From NCBI GenBank assembly GCA_021325275.1, contig JAJPHL010000034.1, forward strand, positions 123,725 to 187,724: a stretch of DNA of 64,000 nucleotides, in the 5' to 3' direction. Within the stretch, counting starts at the first letter, position 1, and each line of letters opens with the position of its first letter. Shown here piece after piece: positions 48,234 through 57,218 of this stretch. The notes beneath the pieces were generated by a model, which was given only the letters and a program-made list of their open reading frames with translations, was not told the origin of the DNA and did no database searches. The position numbers were made by a program, and so were the translations under genes. Source of the stretch: Terriglobia bacterium (GTDB lineage Bacteria; Acidobacteriota; Terriglobia; JAJPHL01).

Positions 48234-49742
48234 ATGCACAGGGAGCTCGATAAACTTAAGATAGCCATACTGCATCCTTCCTATCAGGAGTCGGATTCGG
48301 TATTCAAAGGCCTCGATCCGCCGTGCGATCCCGAGCAATACTTGCCGGATTTCCACTGCACGAATTTCGAAATCCACAAGCGCACCGCCGTCCAGCAAGT
48401 ACTGGAGATCGCCCAGCAAGGTTTCGACATTTTCTTCAACCTCTGCGACGGATCGTGGGACGAAGACCGCCCGGGCATCGAAGTGGTGCAAGCGCTGGAG
48501 CGGTTGAATCTTGCATTCACCGGCGCGGGATCGAAATTCTACGAGCCGACGCGCGAGGCGATGAAGATGGCGTGCTTTGCCGTGGGTGTGAAATTTCCCG
48601 CTTACGTCACCATCACGGCAGCGAACAAAGATCGCGCCACGGCGCGCGCCGCCACGATGTTGAACTATCCGATGATTGTGAAGCATCCGAACAGTTACGC
48701 GAGCGTCGGCTTGAAGAAAGAATCTCGCGTCACCGGCGAGGCCGCGTTGCGCGCCGAGATCGACCGCATGACCGCGAGTTACGGCGGCGCGCTGGTGGAA
48801 GAATTCATCGAAGGCCGCGAGTTCACCGTGCTGGCCGCCGAACCGCGCAACGGGGAACGCGATCCCTGGGTTTTCAACCCGATCGAGTTCACGTTTCCCG
48901 AGGGTGAGAGCTTCAAACACTTCGACATGAAGTGGAAGACGTATCAGCAAATGAAAGAGCACATCGTGGAGGACGCGGCGCTGGCGGCGCGCATTCGCGA
49001 AGTGGGCGCGTTGACGTTCGCGGCACTTGGCGGCACCGGTTTCGGCCGCTGCGACATTCGCATGGACGCGTCGGGCGATCTCTACATGCTGGAGATCAAC
49101 GCGAATTGCGAAATCTTCTGCCCGGAATATTCCTTCGGCAGCGCCGATTTCATTTTGGCCAACGATCCGGTGGGACACACCGGATTTGCGCGTCACCTGA
49201 TCGAGTGCGCGCTGCGCCGCCAGGAGCGCGCCGCGCGTCTCTGGGAAATTCACTACGATCGACGCTCCGGCTTCGGCATCTACTCCACGCGCGACATTCG
49301 CGCCGGCGAGTTGATCGCGCGCGACGAAGAACAGCCTTGCTCGATGGTCACGCCGTCGTACGTGGAACGCAACTGGAACGGATTCAAGCGCGATTGGTTC
49401 GATCACTACGCGTGGCCGCTGGCCGAAGGTTTGCACGCCATCTGGAGTCCCGACGCCGCGGAGTGGCGGCCCATCAATCATTCGTGCGATCCCAACGTTT
49501 GGCTCGAGGGACTCGACATGGTCGCCCGCCGCGACATCGCGTCCGGCGAGGAATTGACCATGGACTACGCGACGTTCTGCGGGCCGGAGATGAAACCGTT
49601 CGATTGCTTGTGTCCGTCGCCGTTGTGCCGCGACGTGATCCGCGGAACGGATTACTTGCTGCCGGAATTGCGCGAACGGTACGGCGATCACGTGTCGCCG
49701 TACGTGCGGAATGCGGCGAAAGCCTTCGCGATGGCGCGATAA
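48234..49742 (+). CDS. ATP-grasp (D-Ala-D-Ala ligase-like) fused to SET-domain protein methyltransferase
   Basis: 502 residues. Residues about 8-325 form an ATP-grasp ligase of D-Ala-D-Ala-ligase type: FFNLCDGSWDEDRPGIEVVQ, FTGAGSKFYEPTREAMKMAC, YPMIVKHPNSYASVGLKK (ATP Lys), GGALVEEFIEGREFTVLAAE, and the Mg-binding end YMLEINANCEI (Glu287, Asn289). From about 337 a SET domain begins (WEIHYDRRSGFGIYSTRDIR, with a GFGIYS SAM-binding loop), continues with INHSCDPNVWLEG (N415-H416-S417-C418) and GEELTMDYATF (438-448), and ends in a post-SET zinc motif CLCPSPLC (Cys458, 460, 465). Both domains look complete and in one frame. Peptide-bond formation plus lysine methylation is inferred; substrate unknown. 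Confidence 0.92.
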   Translation: MHRELDKLKIAILHPSYQESDSVFKGLDPPCDPEQYLPDFHCTNFEIHKRTAVQQVLEIAQQGFDIFFNLCDGSWDEDRPGIEVVQALERLNLAFTGAGSKFYEPTREAMKMACFAVGVKFPAYVTITAANKDRATARAATMLNYPMIVKHPNSYASVGLKKESRVTGEAALRAEIDRMTASYGGALVEEFIEGREFTVLAAEPRNGERDPWVFNPIEFTFPEGESFKHFDMKWKTYQQMKEHIVEDAALAARIREVGALTFAALGGTGFGRCDIRMDASGDLYMLEINANCEIFCPEYSFGSADFILANDPVGHTGFARHLIECALRRQERAARLWEIHYDRRSGFGIYSTRDIRAGELIARDEEQPCSMVTPSYVERNWNGFKRDWFDHYAWPLAEGLHAIWSPDAAEWRPINHSCDPNVWLEGLDMVARRDIASGEELTMDYATFCGPEMKPFDCLCPSPLCRDVIRGTDYLLPELRERYGDHVSPYVRNAAKAFAMAR

Positions 49743-49758
49743 GAGCCGAAAAAAAGCA

Positions 49759-49823
49759 ACCGCAGATAAACGCAGATGAACGCAGATTTGGGTCCGAGTT
49801 CTTATCTGCGTTCATCTGCGGTT
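49759..49823. repeat. Inverted repeat with ~10-bp tandem units (CGCAGATAA type); likely bidirectional terminator
   Basis: Left arm AACCGCAGATAAACGCAGAT (49759-49778) plus one more unit; right arm ATCTGCGTTCATCTGCGGTT (49804-49823). An A-run precedes the left arm (49750-49756) and a T-run follows the right (49829-49833), so it resembles an intrinsic terminator in both directions, between the convergent ATP-grasp/SET and transketolase genes. Confidence 0.75.
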
Positions 49824-49831
49824 CATTGTTT

Positions 49832-52345
49832 TTACCCCAGCAACGAACGTTGATCGGCGATGCGCTTTTCGCGATCGTTGGCGAAACGTTGCACGCCGGC
49901 GAAAATCGTATCCGGATCCAAATGCGCTTCGGCGATCACTTCCGGTTCGAGTCCGCCGGTGCGCCAGGAATTGTCCCAATCGCTGGTCAGCGAATAATCG
50001 TCGGTCAGCGGACCCAAGTTGCGCAGCGGCCATACGCGACGCGTACCCGTGCTCACCACCATCATGTCGTAGCGGGATCCCGGCGGTAACACGGCATGGC
50101 GGTACGCTTCCGGTTGCCGATCGAATAAATCTTCGCTGATCGCCGCGATTACTTTCACATTCACGCCGGCCGCTTCGAGTTTCCCGAGCCCCTTCACCAG
50201 ATTCACCGTGGAGCTCGATCCTTGCGCGATCACATAACCGTGGCGCGGACCGGGCGCGAAATCGCGAATCACATACAAGCCTTTAGCGGCGGCGCGCAAA
50301 TCGCTGTCCGCAAATGTGGCGCGATCGGCAACGGCGAAATCGGGGCGCGCGACTTCCAGAGTGATCAATCCCACGCGTGGATCGCGCGCCGCGATCGCGG
50401 CAGCGGCGAAATATCCCGGCGCCACGTCGTTGTAGTCCCAGAAACTTAGATTGATCGCTTGGCCGCGCGGAAACAGCTTCCACACCTGCGGCGCGAAAAT
50501 TCCGAAGTGCGTGCGCGCGTCGGCGGCGGTCTCCGGACCCGAGTGCGCGGTGAGAATGTGCAACACGCCCACGCGGAACTTGCTGTCCTGGTTTTGTTGG
50601 CTCCACACGCGCGCCGGCGTGTACATTAGCGGAGTGAACGCGCCGTACGTTCCCGAGAGCGCCCACACTCCCGCAAATTTCTCAGGATCGAGCGATGCGC
50701 TTTGGCTGATCAATCCGATCGCCGTCGAGACGTTGCCCGCTTCCTGGATCGGCGCTTTCAACCGCGTGGCCACAGGATTCGCGGTGGGATCGTAGTGTCC
50801 CCACAAGCTGCCGTGCTCAACGTTGATCGATTCGGAGAGGTCGGCCGCAACGGTGAAGAAGCGATTTTCTGTTACGTAGTTCATCCATTTGATGATTTCC
50901 GAAATCGCGCGGCGGGTGCCGGCCATTTCTCCGGGCTTCTTGAAGAGCGCGATGCCGACTTCTTTCTCCGCGCCGGAAATTGGATTGCGCACTTTGACTT
51001 TCTGCGCGTCCACAGGCAGCGCGGCAACAGCCAAACGCGAATCCAAAAAGGGATCACTCGCCGCCGAAATGCGCAACGGCACGTCGTCCCGCAACCCGTC
51101 ACCGATTTCCACCAGGCGATCCGCCAGGCGATCTCCGAGCCCGTTGCGATCAAGCAACGACATCACCACGTCCATGTTCGTCTTGAACTGAATCAACCGC
51201 TCGCGATTGTCTTTCACCGCGCCGTCGCGGATTCCCATGAACTCGACGCCGTATTTCTTCTCGAACGTGGTGGCTAGGGCCACAAAATACTCCGAGTTCA
51301 TCTTCAACGCGTACGGATGGCTCGGGTAGCTCACCAACTGATCGCCGTAGCCCGGGATTTTTCCGTTTGCCGCGGTGGGCCAATAACCCTTCACGGTTTT
51401 TCCAATGACGGCAATTGGGCGTCGATCTTCGGGATCCACTGCTTCCATCACCTTCAGCGCCTCGACCACTTCGCCGTAGTCGTTGCCGTTGGCCAATGTA
51501 AACACGTTCCATCCATACGACGTCCATTGCTCGACGAGATCGTAGCCGGAATATTTTCCGGCGATCACGCCGCCGATCAGCCGATCGTCGATGCCCGCGT
51601 TGTTGTCGGAAATCATCACGCGCAACCGCTTGCCCACTTGCAGCGCGAGTGCTTGCGTCTTCAACTCCTGGGCGTGACCTTCCGTCAGGGCGAATTCGCC
51701 CTCGAGCGCGATGACCTTCGGTCCGGCGCTGGGCGCGCCGGCGATATCCCAAAACGCCGCTTTGCCCGCGGCTGTGGCGATGCCGATGCCGGACGGTCCG
51801 CCGTTCACGTCGTTGGTGCAGTCGGTGCTTTCGGCATGTCCGGAAAGGGCGCGAATGCCGCGCGCTTTGGCTTGCGCAAACAGCGGATGATCTTGCAAAC
51901 CGGTTTCTTGCAACAACGTTTTGAGTGCGCCCGCGCCGCGGCGGAATCCCAACGCATCAATCGGCAGCATGGCGACGTGCGGATCGCAGTAATAACGCTT
52001 GTCGCCGGTGAGCGCGTAACGGCGCGCCAGCGCTTGACCCATCACCATCCACAGCGCGTAGCAGGTAGGAATGCTGTGTCCCGCGGCGAGCATGAATTTG
52101 TCGCTGTAAGGATGCTTCGGCCGGCGATAGTCATAACGCATGCCGCCGTTTTCAGGACCCGCAAGGTGCACGGCCACGTTGTACGGCGTGTAGGCGAGCG
52201 GACCGCCGAGATGGCCGGTCTGCGCGTAGTTCCCCAGCAACACCAGCGTCATGCAGGTCATGAAGCCGACGTCGTCGAGAAGCGGATCGTAGGCGAGCGT
52301 TTCCAGTTTTGAGACGGTAGGGAGCGCGTGAACCCGAGAAGTCAT
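49832..52345 (-). CDS. Transketolase-like thiamine-diphosphate enzyme, long form
   Basis: 837 residues, longer than the usual 630-680 of transketolase. ThDP-enzyme signatures are present: QTGHLGGPLAYTPYNVAVHL near the N-terminus, a GHSIPTCYALWMVMG helix, the diphosphate-binding IALEGEFALTEGHAQE (catalytic-type Glu) and VMISDNNAGIDD with Mg-binding Asn; the C-terminal pyrimidine-domain part carries LSGTYGAFTPLMYTPARVW. It could be a transketolase, or an E1-like enzyme with similar folds. The start ATG has a TACAAT box ten bases upstream. Pathway: probably pentose-phosphate interconversion, moderately sure. Confidence 0.78.
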   Translation of the reverse strand: MTSRVHALPTVSKLETLAYDPLLDDVGFMTCMTLVLLGNYAQTGHLGGPLAYTPYNVAVHLAGPENGGMRYDYRRPKHPYSDKFMLAAGHSIPTCYALWMVMGQALARRYALTGDKRYYCDPHVAMLPIDALGFRRGAGALKTLLQETGLQDHPLFAQAKARGIRALSGHAESTDCTNDVNGGPSGIGIATAAGKAAFWDIAGAPSAGPKVIALEGEFALTEGHAQELKTQALALQVGKRLRVMISDNNAGIDDRLIGGVIAGKYSGYDLVEQWTSYGWNVFTLANGNDYGEVVEALKVMEAVDPEDRRPIAVIGKTVKGYWPTAANGKIPGYGDQLVSYPSHPYALKMNSEYFVALATTFEKKYGVEFMGIRDGAVKDNRERLIQFKTNMDVVMSLLDRNGLGDRLADRLVEIGDGLRDDVPLRISAASDPFLDSRLAVAALPVDAQKVKVRNPISGAEKEVGIALFKKPGEMAGTRRAISEIIKWMNYVTENRFFTVAADLSESINVEHGSLWGHYDPTANPVATRLKAPIQEAGNVSTAIGLISQSASLDPEKFAGVWALSGTYGAFTPLMYTPARVWSQQNQDSKFRVGVLHILTAHSGPETAADARTHFGIFAPQVWKLFPRGQAINLSFWDYNDVAPGYFAAAAIAARDPRVGLITLEVARPDFAVADRATFADSDLRAAAKGLYVIRDFAPGPRHGYVIAQGSSSTVNLVKGLGKLEAAGVNVKVIAAISEDLFDRQPEAYRHAVLPPGSRYDMMVVSTGTRRVWPLRNLGPLTDDYSLTSDWDNSWRTGGLEPEVIAEAHLDPDTIFAGVQRFANDREKRIADQRSLLG

Positions 52346-52355
52346 ACGGACTTCT

Positions 52356-52361
52356 ATTGTA
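52356..52361 (-). promoter_or_regulatory. -10-like box (TACAAT) before the transketolase-like gene
   Basis: TACAAT on the minus strand ten bases before the ATG at 52345, with no Shine-Dalgarno sequence between. The upstream gene hpnI ends at 52394 so this gene has its own start site. Confidence 0.38.
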
Positions 52362-52393
52362 GTACGCGAGGAGGCGAGCAGTTAGGCGTTCCG

Positions 52394-53683
52394 CTAAACG
52401 ACGGGCTCGGAAGGTTCGGGCAACGGTTCGGCGTCGAGTTCGGCCGAGGGCGCGAACTCCGCAAATTTGGCAAACTCTTCCGCGGCGTGAACGGGGAGCG
52501 GCTCGAAGCGACCGTCGCGGCCGACTCGATACTCGACGCCGCGCCAAATAATCGTGCGGCCGGTAAATCCGCCGAGCCACACGGCAAATCCGACGAGATC
52601 GGTGACTGGAATCAACCAAAGCGACCGGCGCAGTTCCACGTCGCGCAATGTGTCCCAGCCGACCGCCCACGAAACCCAGATGCGCGCGGCAATCGCGCCG
52701 GCGATCATCGCGATGCCCGCGGTAACGGGACTACCCGACAGCGCCAAAGCCGCGAACGCGGCGACCGCCCACGCCGTGGGATGCGTGAATCCTTCACCCA
52801 AATATCCGACGGGACGCGAGCTGCGCGAACTGCGTTCCCAGCGGAGTTGATGGAGCGCCGTGGCCGCGAAACTTTCGCCCAATACCAAATGGTCGAGGAC
52901 GTACGGCGAAAGCTCCACGCGATAGCCGCGCTCTTCCGCCCATTTGCCGAGAATAAAATCGTCGGCGAGATAATGCGACATCGCTTGAAATCCGCCGATC
53001 GCGTCGAGGCATTCACGGCTGACCGCCATCGTGGGACCGAGCGCGAAACGCAATCCCGTGCGGGTGGAATCGTCCAGGCGTTTGGTTTCGAGCAGCCACG
53101 CGACCAGCACGCCGGGAATGAAACGCGCCGACATCCCGAGCGCTTCCAGGCGCGACCACACGGTGGCGCCGGGTGTGCCGCGATACAAGCACGTGACAAC
53201 TCCAGTGCCGGCGTTTTCAAATGGGCGCATCACCGCGCGCAAGTAGCCGGGCGTCACGCGGACGTCGCTGTCGCTGATCACGAGGACTTGGCCGCGCGCT
53301 TTCGCGGCCATGCGCTGCATGCTGTAAACCTTGGCGTTCGGATACGGAGATTCCGCGACGATCACTTGTACGTCGCGCTCCGGATAGCGGCAGCGCAGCC
53401 GCTCCACAACGTCCAGCGCCGGATCGTCGTCGCGATTCACCGCAAAAAGAATTTCGTAGTTCGGGTAGTCCTGAAGGAAAAACGATTCGAGATTCTGTTC
53501 CAGTCCGCGTTCGATGCCGGAGAGCGGCTTGAGAAGACTCGCGAATGCCGCTGAGGAACCGACACCCCGGCGCATGGCGTTCTCTCTTGCAAACTTGCGC
53601 GCCGCGATGACGCCAAGAACACAGTAGACAATTCCGCCGAGCCACAGCGTCCCGAACAGCAGGACCAAAACATTATTCCCCAT
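52394..53683 (-). CDS. hpnI: Hopanoid-type glycosyltransferase HpnI-like (GT21 ceramide-glucosyltransferase family)
   Basis: 429 residues. N-terminal membrane anchor (VLVLLFGTLWLGGIVYCVLG), then a GT-A glycosyltransferase: VSLLKP-like SLLKPLSGIERGLEQNLESF, YPNYEILFAVNRDDDPAL, VLVISDSDVRVTPGYL (DxD-type metal site), the LADDFILGKW acid, and the QLRWERSSR (Q/R)xxRW-type motif. C-terminal membrane spans follow (VAAFAALALSGSP, LIPVTDLVGFAVWLGGF). HpnI adds a sugar (GlcNAc) to bacteriohopanetetrol; no other hopanoid gene is in the window, so ceramide-like glycosylation remains possible. The C-terminal tail is Glu/Pro/Ala rich. Confidence 0.82.
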   Translation of the reverse strand: MGNNVLVLLFGTLWLGGIVYCVLGVIAARKFARENAMRRGVGSSAAFASLLKPLSGIERGLEQNLESFFLQDYPNYEILFAVNRDDDPALDVVERLRCRYPERDVQVIVAESPYPNAKVYSMQRMAAKARGQVLVISDSDVRVTPGYLRAVMRPFENAGTGVVTCLYRGTPGATVWSRLEALGMSARFIPGVLVAWLLETKRLDDSTRTGLRFALGPTMAVSRECLDAIGGFQAMSHYLADDFILGKWAEERGYRVELSPYVLDHLVLGESFAATALHQLRWERSSRSSRPVGYLGEGFTHPTAWAVAAFAALALSGSPVTAGIAMIAGAIAARIWVSWAVGWDTLRDVELRRSLWLIPVTDLVGFAVWLGGFTGRTIIWRGVEYRVGRDGRFEPLPVHAAEEFAKFAEFAPSAELDAEPLPEPSEPVV

Positions 53684-53779
53684 AGCCGTTTGTCTACCAT
53701 ATCACGAACATGAGGAAACTCGCAGTCCGGGACATAGCATGTAGGACATATCAATGGATGGGTATCAAACGGCAGGCAT

Positions 53780-54193
53780 TTATTGAAAACGCCGCATCAG
53801 CCGCGCGTGTTCCTTCAAGAGACAGCGATCCATCACCACGTCGAGGCCCGCGGCCCGCGCCTTCGCCGCGGACGATTCGTCCTCCACGCCTTCCTGCATC
53901 CACACAGCTTTTGCGCCGAGCGCGATCGCGGAGTCGACGATCGGCGGCACCAGCTCCGAGCGGCGAAAAATATTCACGAGGTCGATTTTTTCCGGCACGT
54001 CTTCCAGCGTGGCGTAGCATTTCTCGCCGAGCACTTCGGTTTCCTTGGGATTCACGGGAATGATCCGGTAGCCGGCCGCTTGCATGTAGTGGGAAACGCC
54101 GTAGCTGGCGCGAAATCTTTTACTGGAAAGTCCCACCACGGCGATGGTGGGGCAATTCTTCAGGATTCTCTCGATAGCGTCGTGCTCAGGCAT
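53780..54193 (-). CDS. CoA-binding (YccU-type) protein
   Basis: 137 residues, the usual length of the stand-alone CoA_binding_2 (YccU) Rossmann family. The nucleotide loop IAVVGLSSKRFRASYGVS and IPVNPKETEVLGEKCYATL then VDLVNIFRRSELVPPIVD and AVWMQEGVEDE match the family; a CLLKEH motif near the end is also typical. Cellular role is not established beyond CoA binding. It overlaps the 3' end of the pseudouridine-synthase gene by eight bases. Confidence 0.9.
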   Translation of the reverse strand: MPEHDAIERILKNCPTIAVVGLSSKRFRASYGVSHYMQAAGYRIIPVNPKETEVLGEKCYATLEDVPEKIDLVNIFRRSELVPPIVDSAIALGAKAVWMQEGVEDESSAAKARAAGLDVVMDRCLLKEHARLMRRFQ

Positions 54194-54926
54194 GCTGCTC
54201 CGATTTCGCCGGGCGTTTTTTGATCTTGCGGAAGCGATCTACTTCCTGTGGAGTCAATCCGCGCGTAACGCCGGTGGGCAAATTGCCGAGCTCGAGAAAG
54301 CCGATCTTCACACGCTTCAGTTTTTCCACCAGGAAACCGATGCGCGAGAACATGCGGCGGATTTGATTTTGCCGCCCCTCGGTAAGCACCACTTCGTACC
54401 AGGGATTTTCGGCGTCCCGCAACAATCGCACTTGGGCCGGCGCCGTGGGACGGCCGTCGAGCATCACGCCGCGGCGCAGTTTTTCGATTTTCTCCTCGGG
54501 CGGCTTGCCGCTTACTTTCACCCAATACGTTTTGGGAATCTCCGGGCCCGCGCTCATAATGAGTTGCGCGAAGTCGCCGTCGTTTGTGAGCAAGAGCAAT
54601 CCTTCGGAATTGAAATCGAGGCGTCCGACAGGATAAACGCGCGCGTGCACGCCCTTCAACAAGTCGATCACCTTGGGGCGTCCCTCCGGATCGAACGTCG
54701 TGGTGACGTAGCCGCGCGGCTTGTTCATCGCCAAGTGGTAGATTTCCTTCGCTGGGCGGACAAGTTTGCCGTCGACCTTGATGTGGTCGCGCGAAAAATC
54801 AGCCTTTGCGCCGAGTTGGCGAATTTGATCGCCGTTGACGGTGACGCGGCCGTCGAGGATCATTTGCTCGGCTTTGCGCCGCGATGCGACGCCGGCGCGC
54901 GACAGGATTTTTTGAATGCGCTCCAT
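54186..54926 (-). CDS. 23S rRNA/tRNA pseudouridine synthase, RluB/RsuA family
   Basis: 246 residues. An N-terminal S4 domain (RIQKILSRAGVASRRKAEQM then GRVTVNG) precedes the RsuA-type catalytic core: MNKPRGYVTTTFDPEGRP, YPVGRLDFNSEGLLLLTNDG (catalytic Asp) and TEGRQNQIRRMFSRIG. It isomerises a uridine in rRNA; RluB (U2605) is the commonest match for this architecture but RluE/F-type cannot be excluded. Lies immediately downstream of scpB, as in many bacteria. Confidence 0.93.
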   Translation of the reverse strand: MERIQKILSRAGVASRRKAEQMILDGRVTVNGDQIRQLGAKADFSRDHIKVDGKLVRPAKEIYHLAMNKPRGYVTTTFDPEGRPKVIDLLKGVHARVYPVGRLDFNSEGLLLLTNDGDFAQLIMSAGPEIPKTYWVKVSGKPPEEKIEKLRRGVMLDGRPTAPAQVRLLRDAENPWYEVVLTEGRQNQIRRMFSRIGFLVEKLKRVKIGFLELGNLPTGVTRGLTPQEVDRFRKIKKRPAKSEQHA

Positions 54927-54944
54927 TATTGGGCCCTTGGGGGC

Positions 54945-55640
54945 TTACGAACTTTCCGCCATCGAGCGCGCTAGTTCTTCGAATTCCTTCAGGCTCGGCA
55001 GCTCGCTTACGTCCTTCAATCCGAATTGCACCAAGAATTCTTTCGTTGTGCGATAGAGCATCGGCCGCCCGATCACATTTTTGCGTCCGGCCGTAGTGAC
55101 CAAGCGTTTGTCGAGCAGCGTTTTGATCACGCCGCCGGTGTTCACACCGCGAACTTCGCCGATTTCCGGAATCGTCACGGGCTGGCGATAGGCGACCACC
55201 GCCAGCGTCTCGAGCGCCGCTAGCGACAACTTCATCGGCGGCTTCAGCGATTTCACGAAGCGGCGCACCACGTCGTGATGCTCGGGCTTCGTCGCCATCT
55301 TGAACCCGCCCGCGACTTCCTTGATCTCGAGACCGCGCGAATCCGCGCGATATTCGGCGATCAGTTCGTCGAGCTGCGCACGTATTTCGTCGGACGTGGG
55401 GCCCGCGGGCGCTTCGACCTGCGGCGCCGCGTCGGGAGATTCCAGTACCAATTCCGGCGCCGCGGCTTCGTTGGCAACGGCGGGCACGGCTTCGGCCGGC
55501 GTCTCGGGCGCCGGCGTTTCAGACGCGGCCGCCTCGGGCGGAGGTTCGGGCTTGGGACACAACGCCACCGTCAACTGCGCTAAGGTCACCGGCTCTTCGG
55601 CAACGTAGATGATCGCTTCAATTTGTGGTTTCAGGTTCAT
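54945..55640 (-). CDS. scpB: Segregation and condensation protein ScpB
   Basis: 231 residues from the ATG at 55640. ScpB pairs with ScpA and SMC in the condensin-like complex. Start LKPQIEAIIYVAEEPVTLAQ, then a Pro/Ala/Glu-rich insert (about 30-75) not common to all ScpBs, a winged-helix core (LKPPMKLSLAALETLAVVAY, QPVTIPEIGEVRGVNTGGVI) and VTTAGRKNVIGRPMLYRTT with a C-terminal helix. The first codons overlap the end of scpA, so the two are coupled. Confidence 0.92.
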   Translation of the reverse strand: MNLKPQIEAIIYVAEEPVTLAQLTVALCPKPEPPPEAAASETPAPETPAEAVPAVANEAAAPELVLESPDAAPQVEAPAGPTSDEIRAQLDELIAEYRADSRGLEIKEVAGGFKMATKPEHHDVVRRFVKSLKPPMKLSLAALETLAVVAYRQPVTIPEIGEVRGVNTGGVIKTLLDKRLVTTAGRKNVIGRPMLYRTTKEFLVQFGLKDVSELPSLKEFEELARSMAESS

Positions 55641-56472
55641 TCGCTTCACTCAACAACTCGTCGCTCGCGGGCCCGGTTCCTTCTCCGGAAGCCTCACCTT
55701 CTTCCAACGCGCCCATCGCCGACGCCAGCAAGCCCGGTTCAAACATTACGTCGAACTTGCCGCCTTTCTTCACGTGAATGTCCGCGAAGTTTTCGTCTTG
55801 CCGCAGGACCACCGCATGCAAACGCGCCATCTCGAGAATCGCCAGGAACAGCGTGATCAGCGTACGGCGCTTCGAGTACGGCGAGAACAATTCGCCGAGC
55901 AGCACGGTGCCGCGCGTCTCGGCCAGGCGGTCGCGGACTTTTTCCATCATCTGCTCCACCGTAAATTCCTCGGTGGTGATGTCCAACTGCGGGCGGTTGC
56001 GCGCGCGCTCCAAAATCTTGTTGAACGTTTCCACCAAGTCGATGAGCGTGACGGCAACTCCGGGCTCCTCGCCGGGGTCGAGGAACTCCTTCATCGCCGG
56101 ATTCGACCAACTGGCCTGCTCGAGCATCTGTTTCTGTTGGAGCATTTGTGCGGCTTGCTTGAATTTCTCGTGCTCCAGGAGCTGATTCACCAATTCGGCG
56201 CGCGGATCTTCCTGCTGATCCTTGGGGACCGTGGGATCGGCGGGAAGCAGCATCTTCGACTTGATGTGGATCAGCGTGGACGCCATCAACACGAACTCGC
56301 CGCCGGCCTCGATGTCGAGTTCCTTCAGTTTGTGCAGGGCGTCGAGATATTGCGCGGTGATCTTGTGAATCGGAATGTTGTAGATGTCGATCTGCTGCTT
56401 GCGGATCAAATCCAGCAGGAGATCGAGCGGTCCTTGGTAGGCGTCCAGATTTATTTGAAGAGGCGAGTCCAT
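55618..56472 (-). CDS. scpA: Segregation and condensation protein ScpA
   Basis: 284 residues, kleisin subunit that bridges the SMC heads. Signature N-terminal MDSPLQINLDAYQGPLDLLL and RKQQIDIYNIPIHKITAQYL, then LVMASTLIHIKSKMLL-type helices (here FVLMASTLIHIKSKMLLPAD), a central helical part and the C-terminal winged helix (RRTLITLFLAILEMARL). The tail is acidic. TACAAT box 12 bases upstream of the ATG at 56472. Confidence 0.95.
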   Translation of the reverse strand: MDSPLQINLDAYQGPLDLLLDLIRKQQIDIYNIPIHKITAQYLDALHKLKELDIEAGGEFVLMASTLIHIKSKMLLPADPTVPKDQQEDPRAELVNQLLEHEKFKQAAQMLQQKQMLEQASWSNPAMKEFLDPGEEPGVAVTLIDLVETFNKILERARNRPQLDITTEEFTVEQMMEKVRDRLAETRGTVLLGELFSPYSKRRTLITLFLAILEMARLHAVVLRQDENFADIHVKKGGKFDVMFEPGLLASAMGALEEGEASGEGTGPASDELLSEANEPETTN

Positions 56473-56484
56473 TCCGTGGACTTC

Positions 56485-56490
56485 ATTGTA
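56485..56490 (-). promoter_or_regulatory. -10-like box (TACAAT) before scpA
   Basis: TACAAT on the minus strand 12 bases before the scpA ATG, inside the 32-base gap after the AllE-like gene; it would start an scpA-scpB-rlu transcript. Confidence 0.38.
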
Positions 56491-56504
56491 TAACAGGCGA
56501 TTGC

Positions 56505-57218
56505 TTACACTCGGTTCCAGTCCTTGTATATGAGGTATTTCGCCGGCGTTTTACCGATGGCGCCGAACCACTGCGGGCAATACGGGGCCATCCAAATGAA
56601 ATCGCCGGCTGACGCCGCGTACCAACTATCGCCCAGACGATAAATGCCGCCGCCTTCGAGCATCAAGCAGCCGTGCTCCATCACGTGGACTTCCACCATC
56701 GAGAGCGACGCGCCGGGCTGATACGTCATCGTATTCACCGCAAAGTCGAACGCGGGACTATCGGGCAGTAGTACGCGGACTTCGAGCCACGGATCGCCGT
56801 TCAGCGCGACAGGCGTCACCCTTGATTCATCGCCGAGCAGCAGGCCCGGCGCGTCAACGCCGGGGACTTCGAGGTAAGGCTTTTCGATCACCTCCACGCG
56901 CGACTTCATCTTTGCGACGACGGCCTTGTCGCTCCCGCTGGGCAGATACGCAAATCGGCCGGGGCCTAGCTCCGCACCATTCGCCGTCACCACGCCGTCT
57001 AGCACATACACAAATCGCTGCATCGCCGTCGGACCCAGGCGCCCTCCGGAATCCATTTCCGCGGTGTACTCGGTGAACTTCGCGCCGATCGCAGGACTGG
57101 CGTGGACAATCGCCGTCGCGCCTTGCATTCCGGGCAAGGGCGCGCGCACAAAAGTGTCGGGCGTTTTAAAAAGATGATCGGCGCGGCGCGCACTGCGTGT
57201 TTGTCCTAATTGATGCAT
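56505..57218 (-). CDS. allE: (S)-ureidoglycine aminohydrolase-like cupin
   Basis: 237 residues from the ATG at 57218, which has GGAGGAG eight bases upstream; the frame is open further but reads into allC antisense-like sequence. A double cupin: first cupin with FVYVLDGVVTANGAELGPGRFAYLPSG, second with MVEVHVMEHGCLMLEGGGIY and DFIWMAPYCPQWFGAIG. The His/Glu residues of HVMEHG and the PYCPQW segment match AllE (YlbA), which turns ureidoglycine into ureidoglycolate plus ammonia. Its start overlaps the allC-like gene by 13 bases. Confidence 0.85.
   Translation of the reverse strand: MHQLGQTRSARRADHLFKTPDTFVRAPLPGMQGATAIVHASPAIGAKFTEYTAEMDSGGRLGPTAMQRFVYVLDGVVTANGAELGPGRFAYLPSGSDKAVVAKMKSRVEVIEKPYLEVPGVDAPGLLLGDESRVTPVALNGDPWLEVRVLLPDSPAFDFAVNTMTYQPGASLSMVEVHVMEHGCLMLEGGGIYRLGDSWYAASAGDFIWMAPYCPQWFGAIGKTPAKYLIYKDWNRV

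Noticed and set aside
48087..49691. 534-codon minus-strand frame opposite the ATP-grasp/SET gene
   Set aside because: Antisense shadow; the plus frame carries two complete domains.
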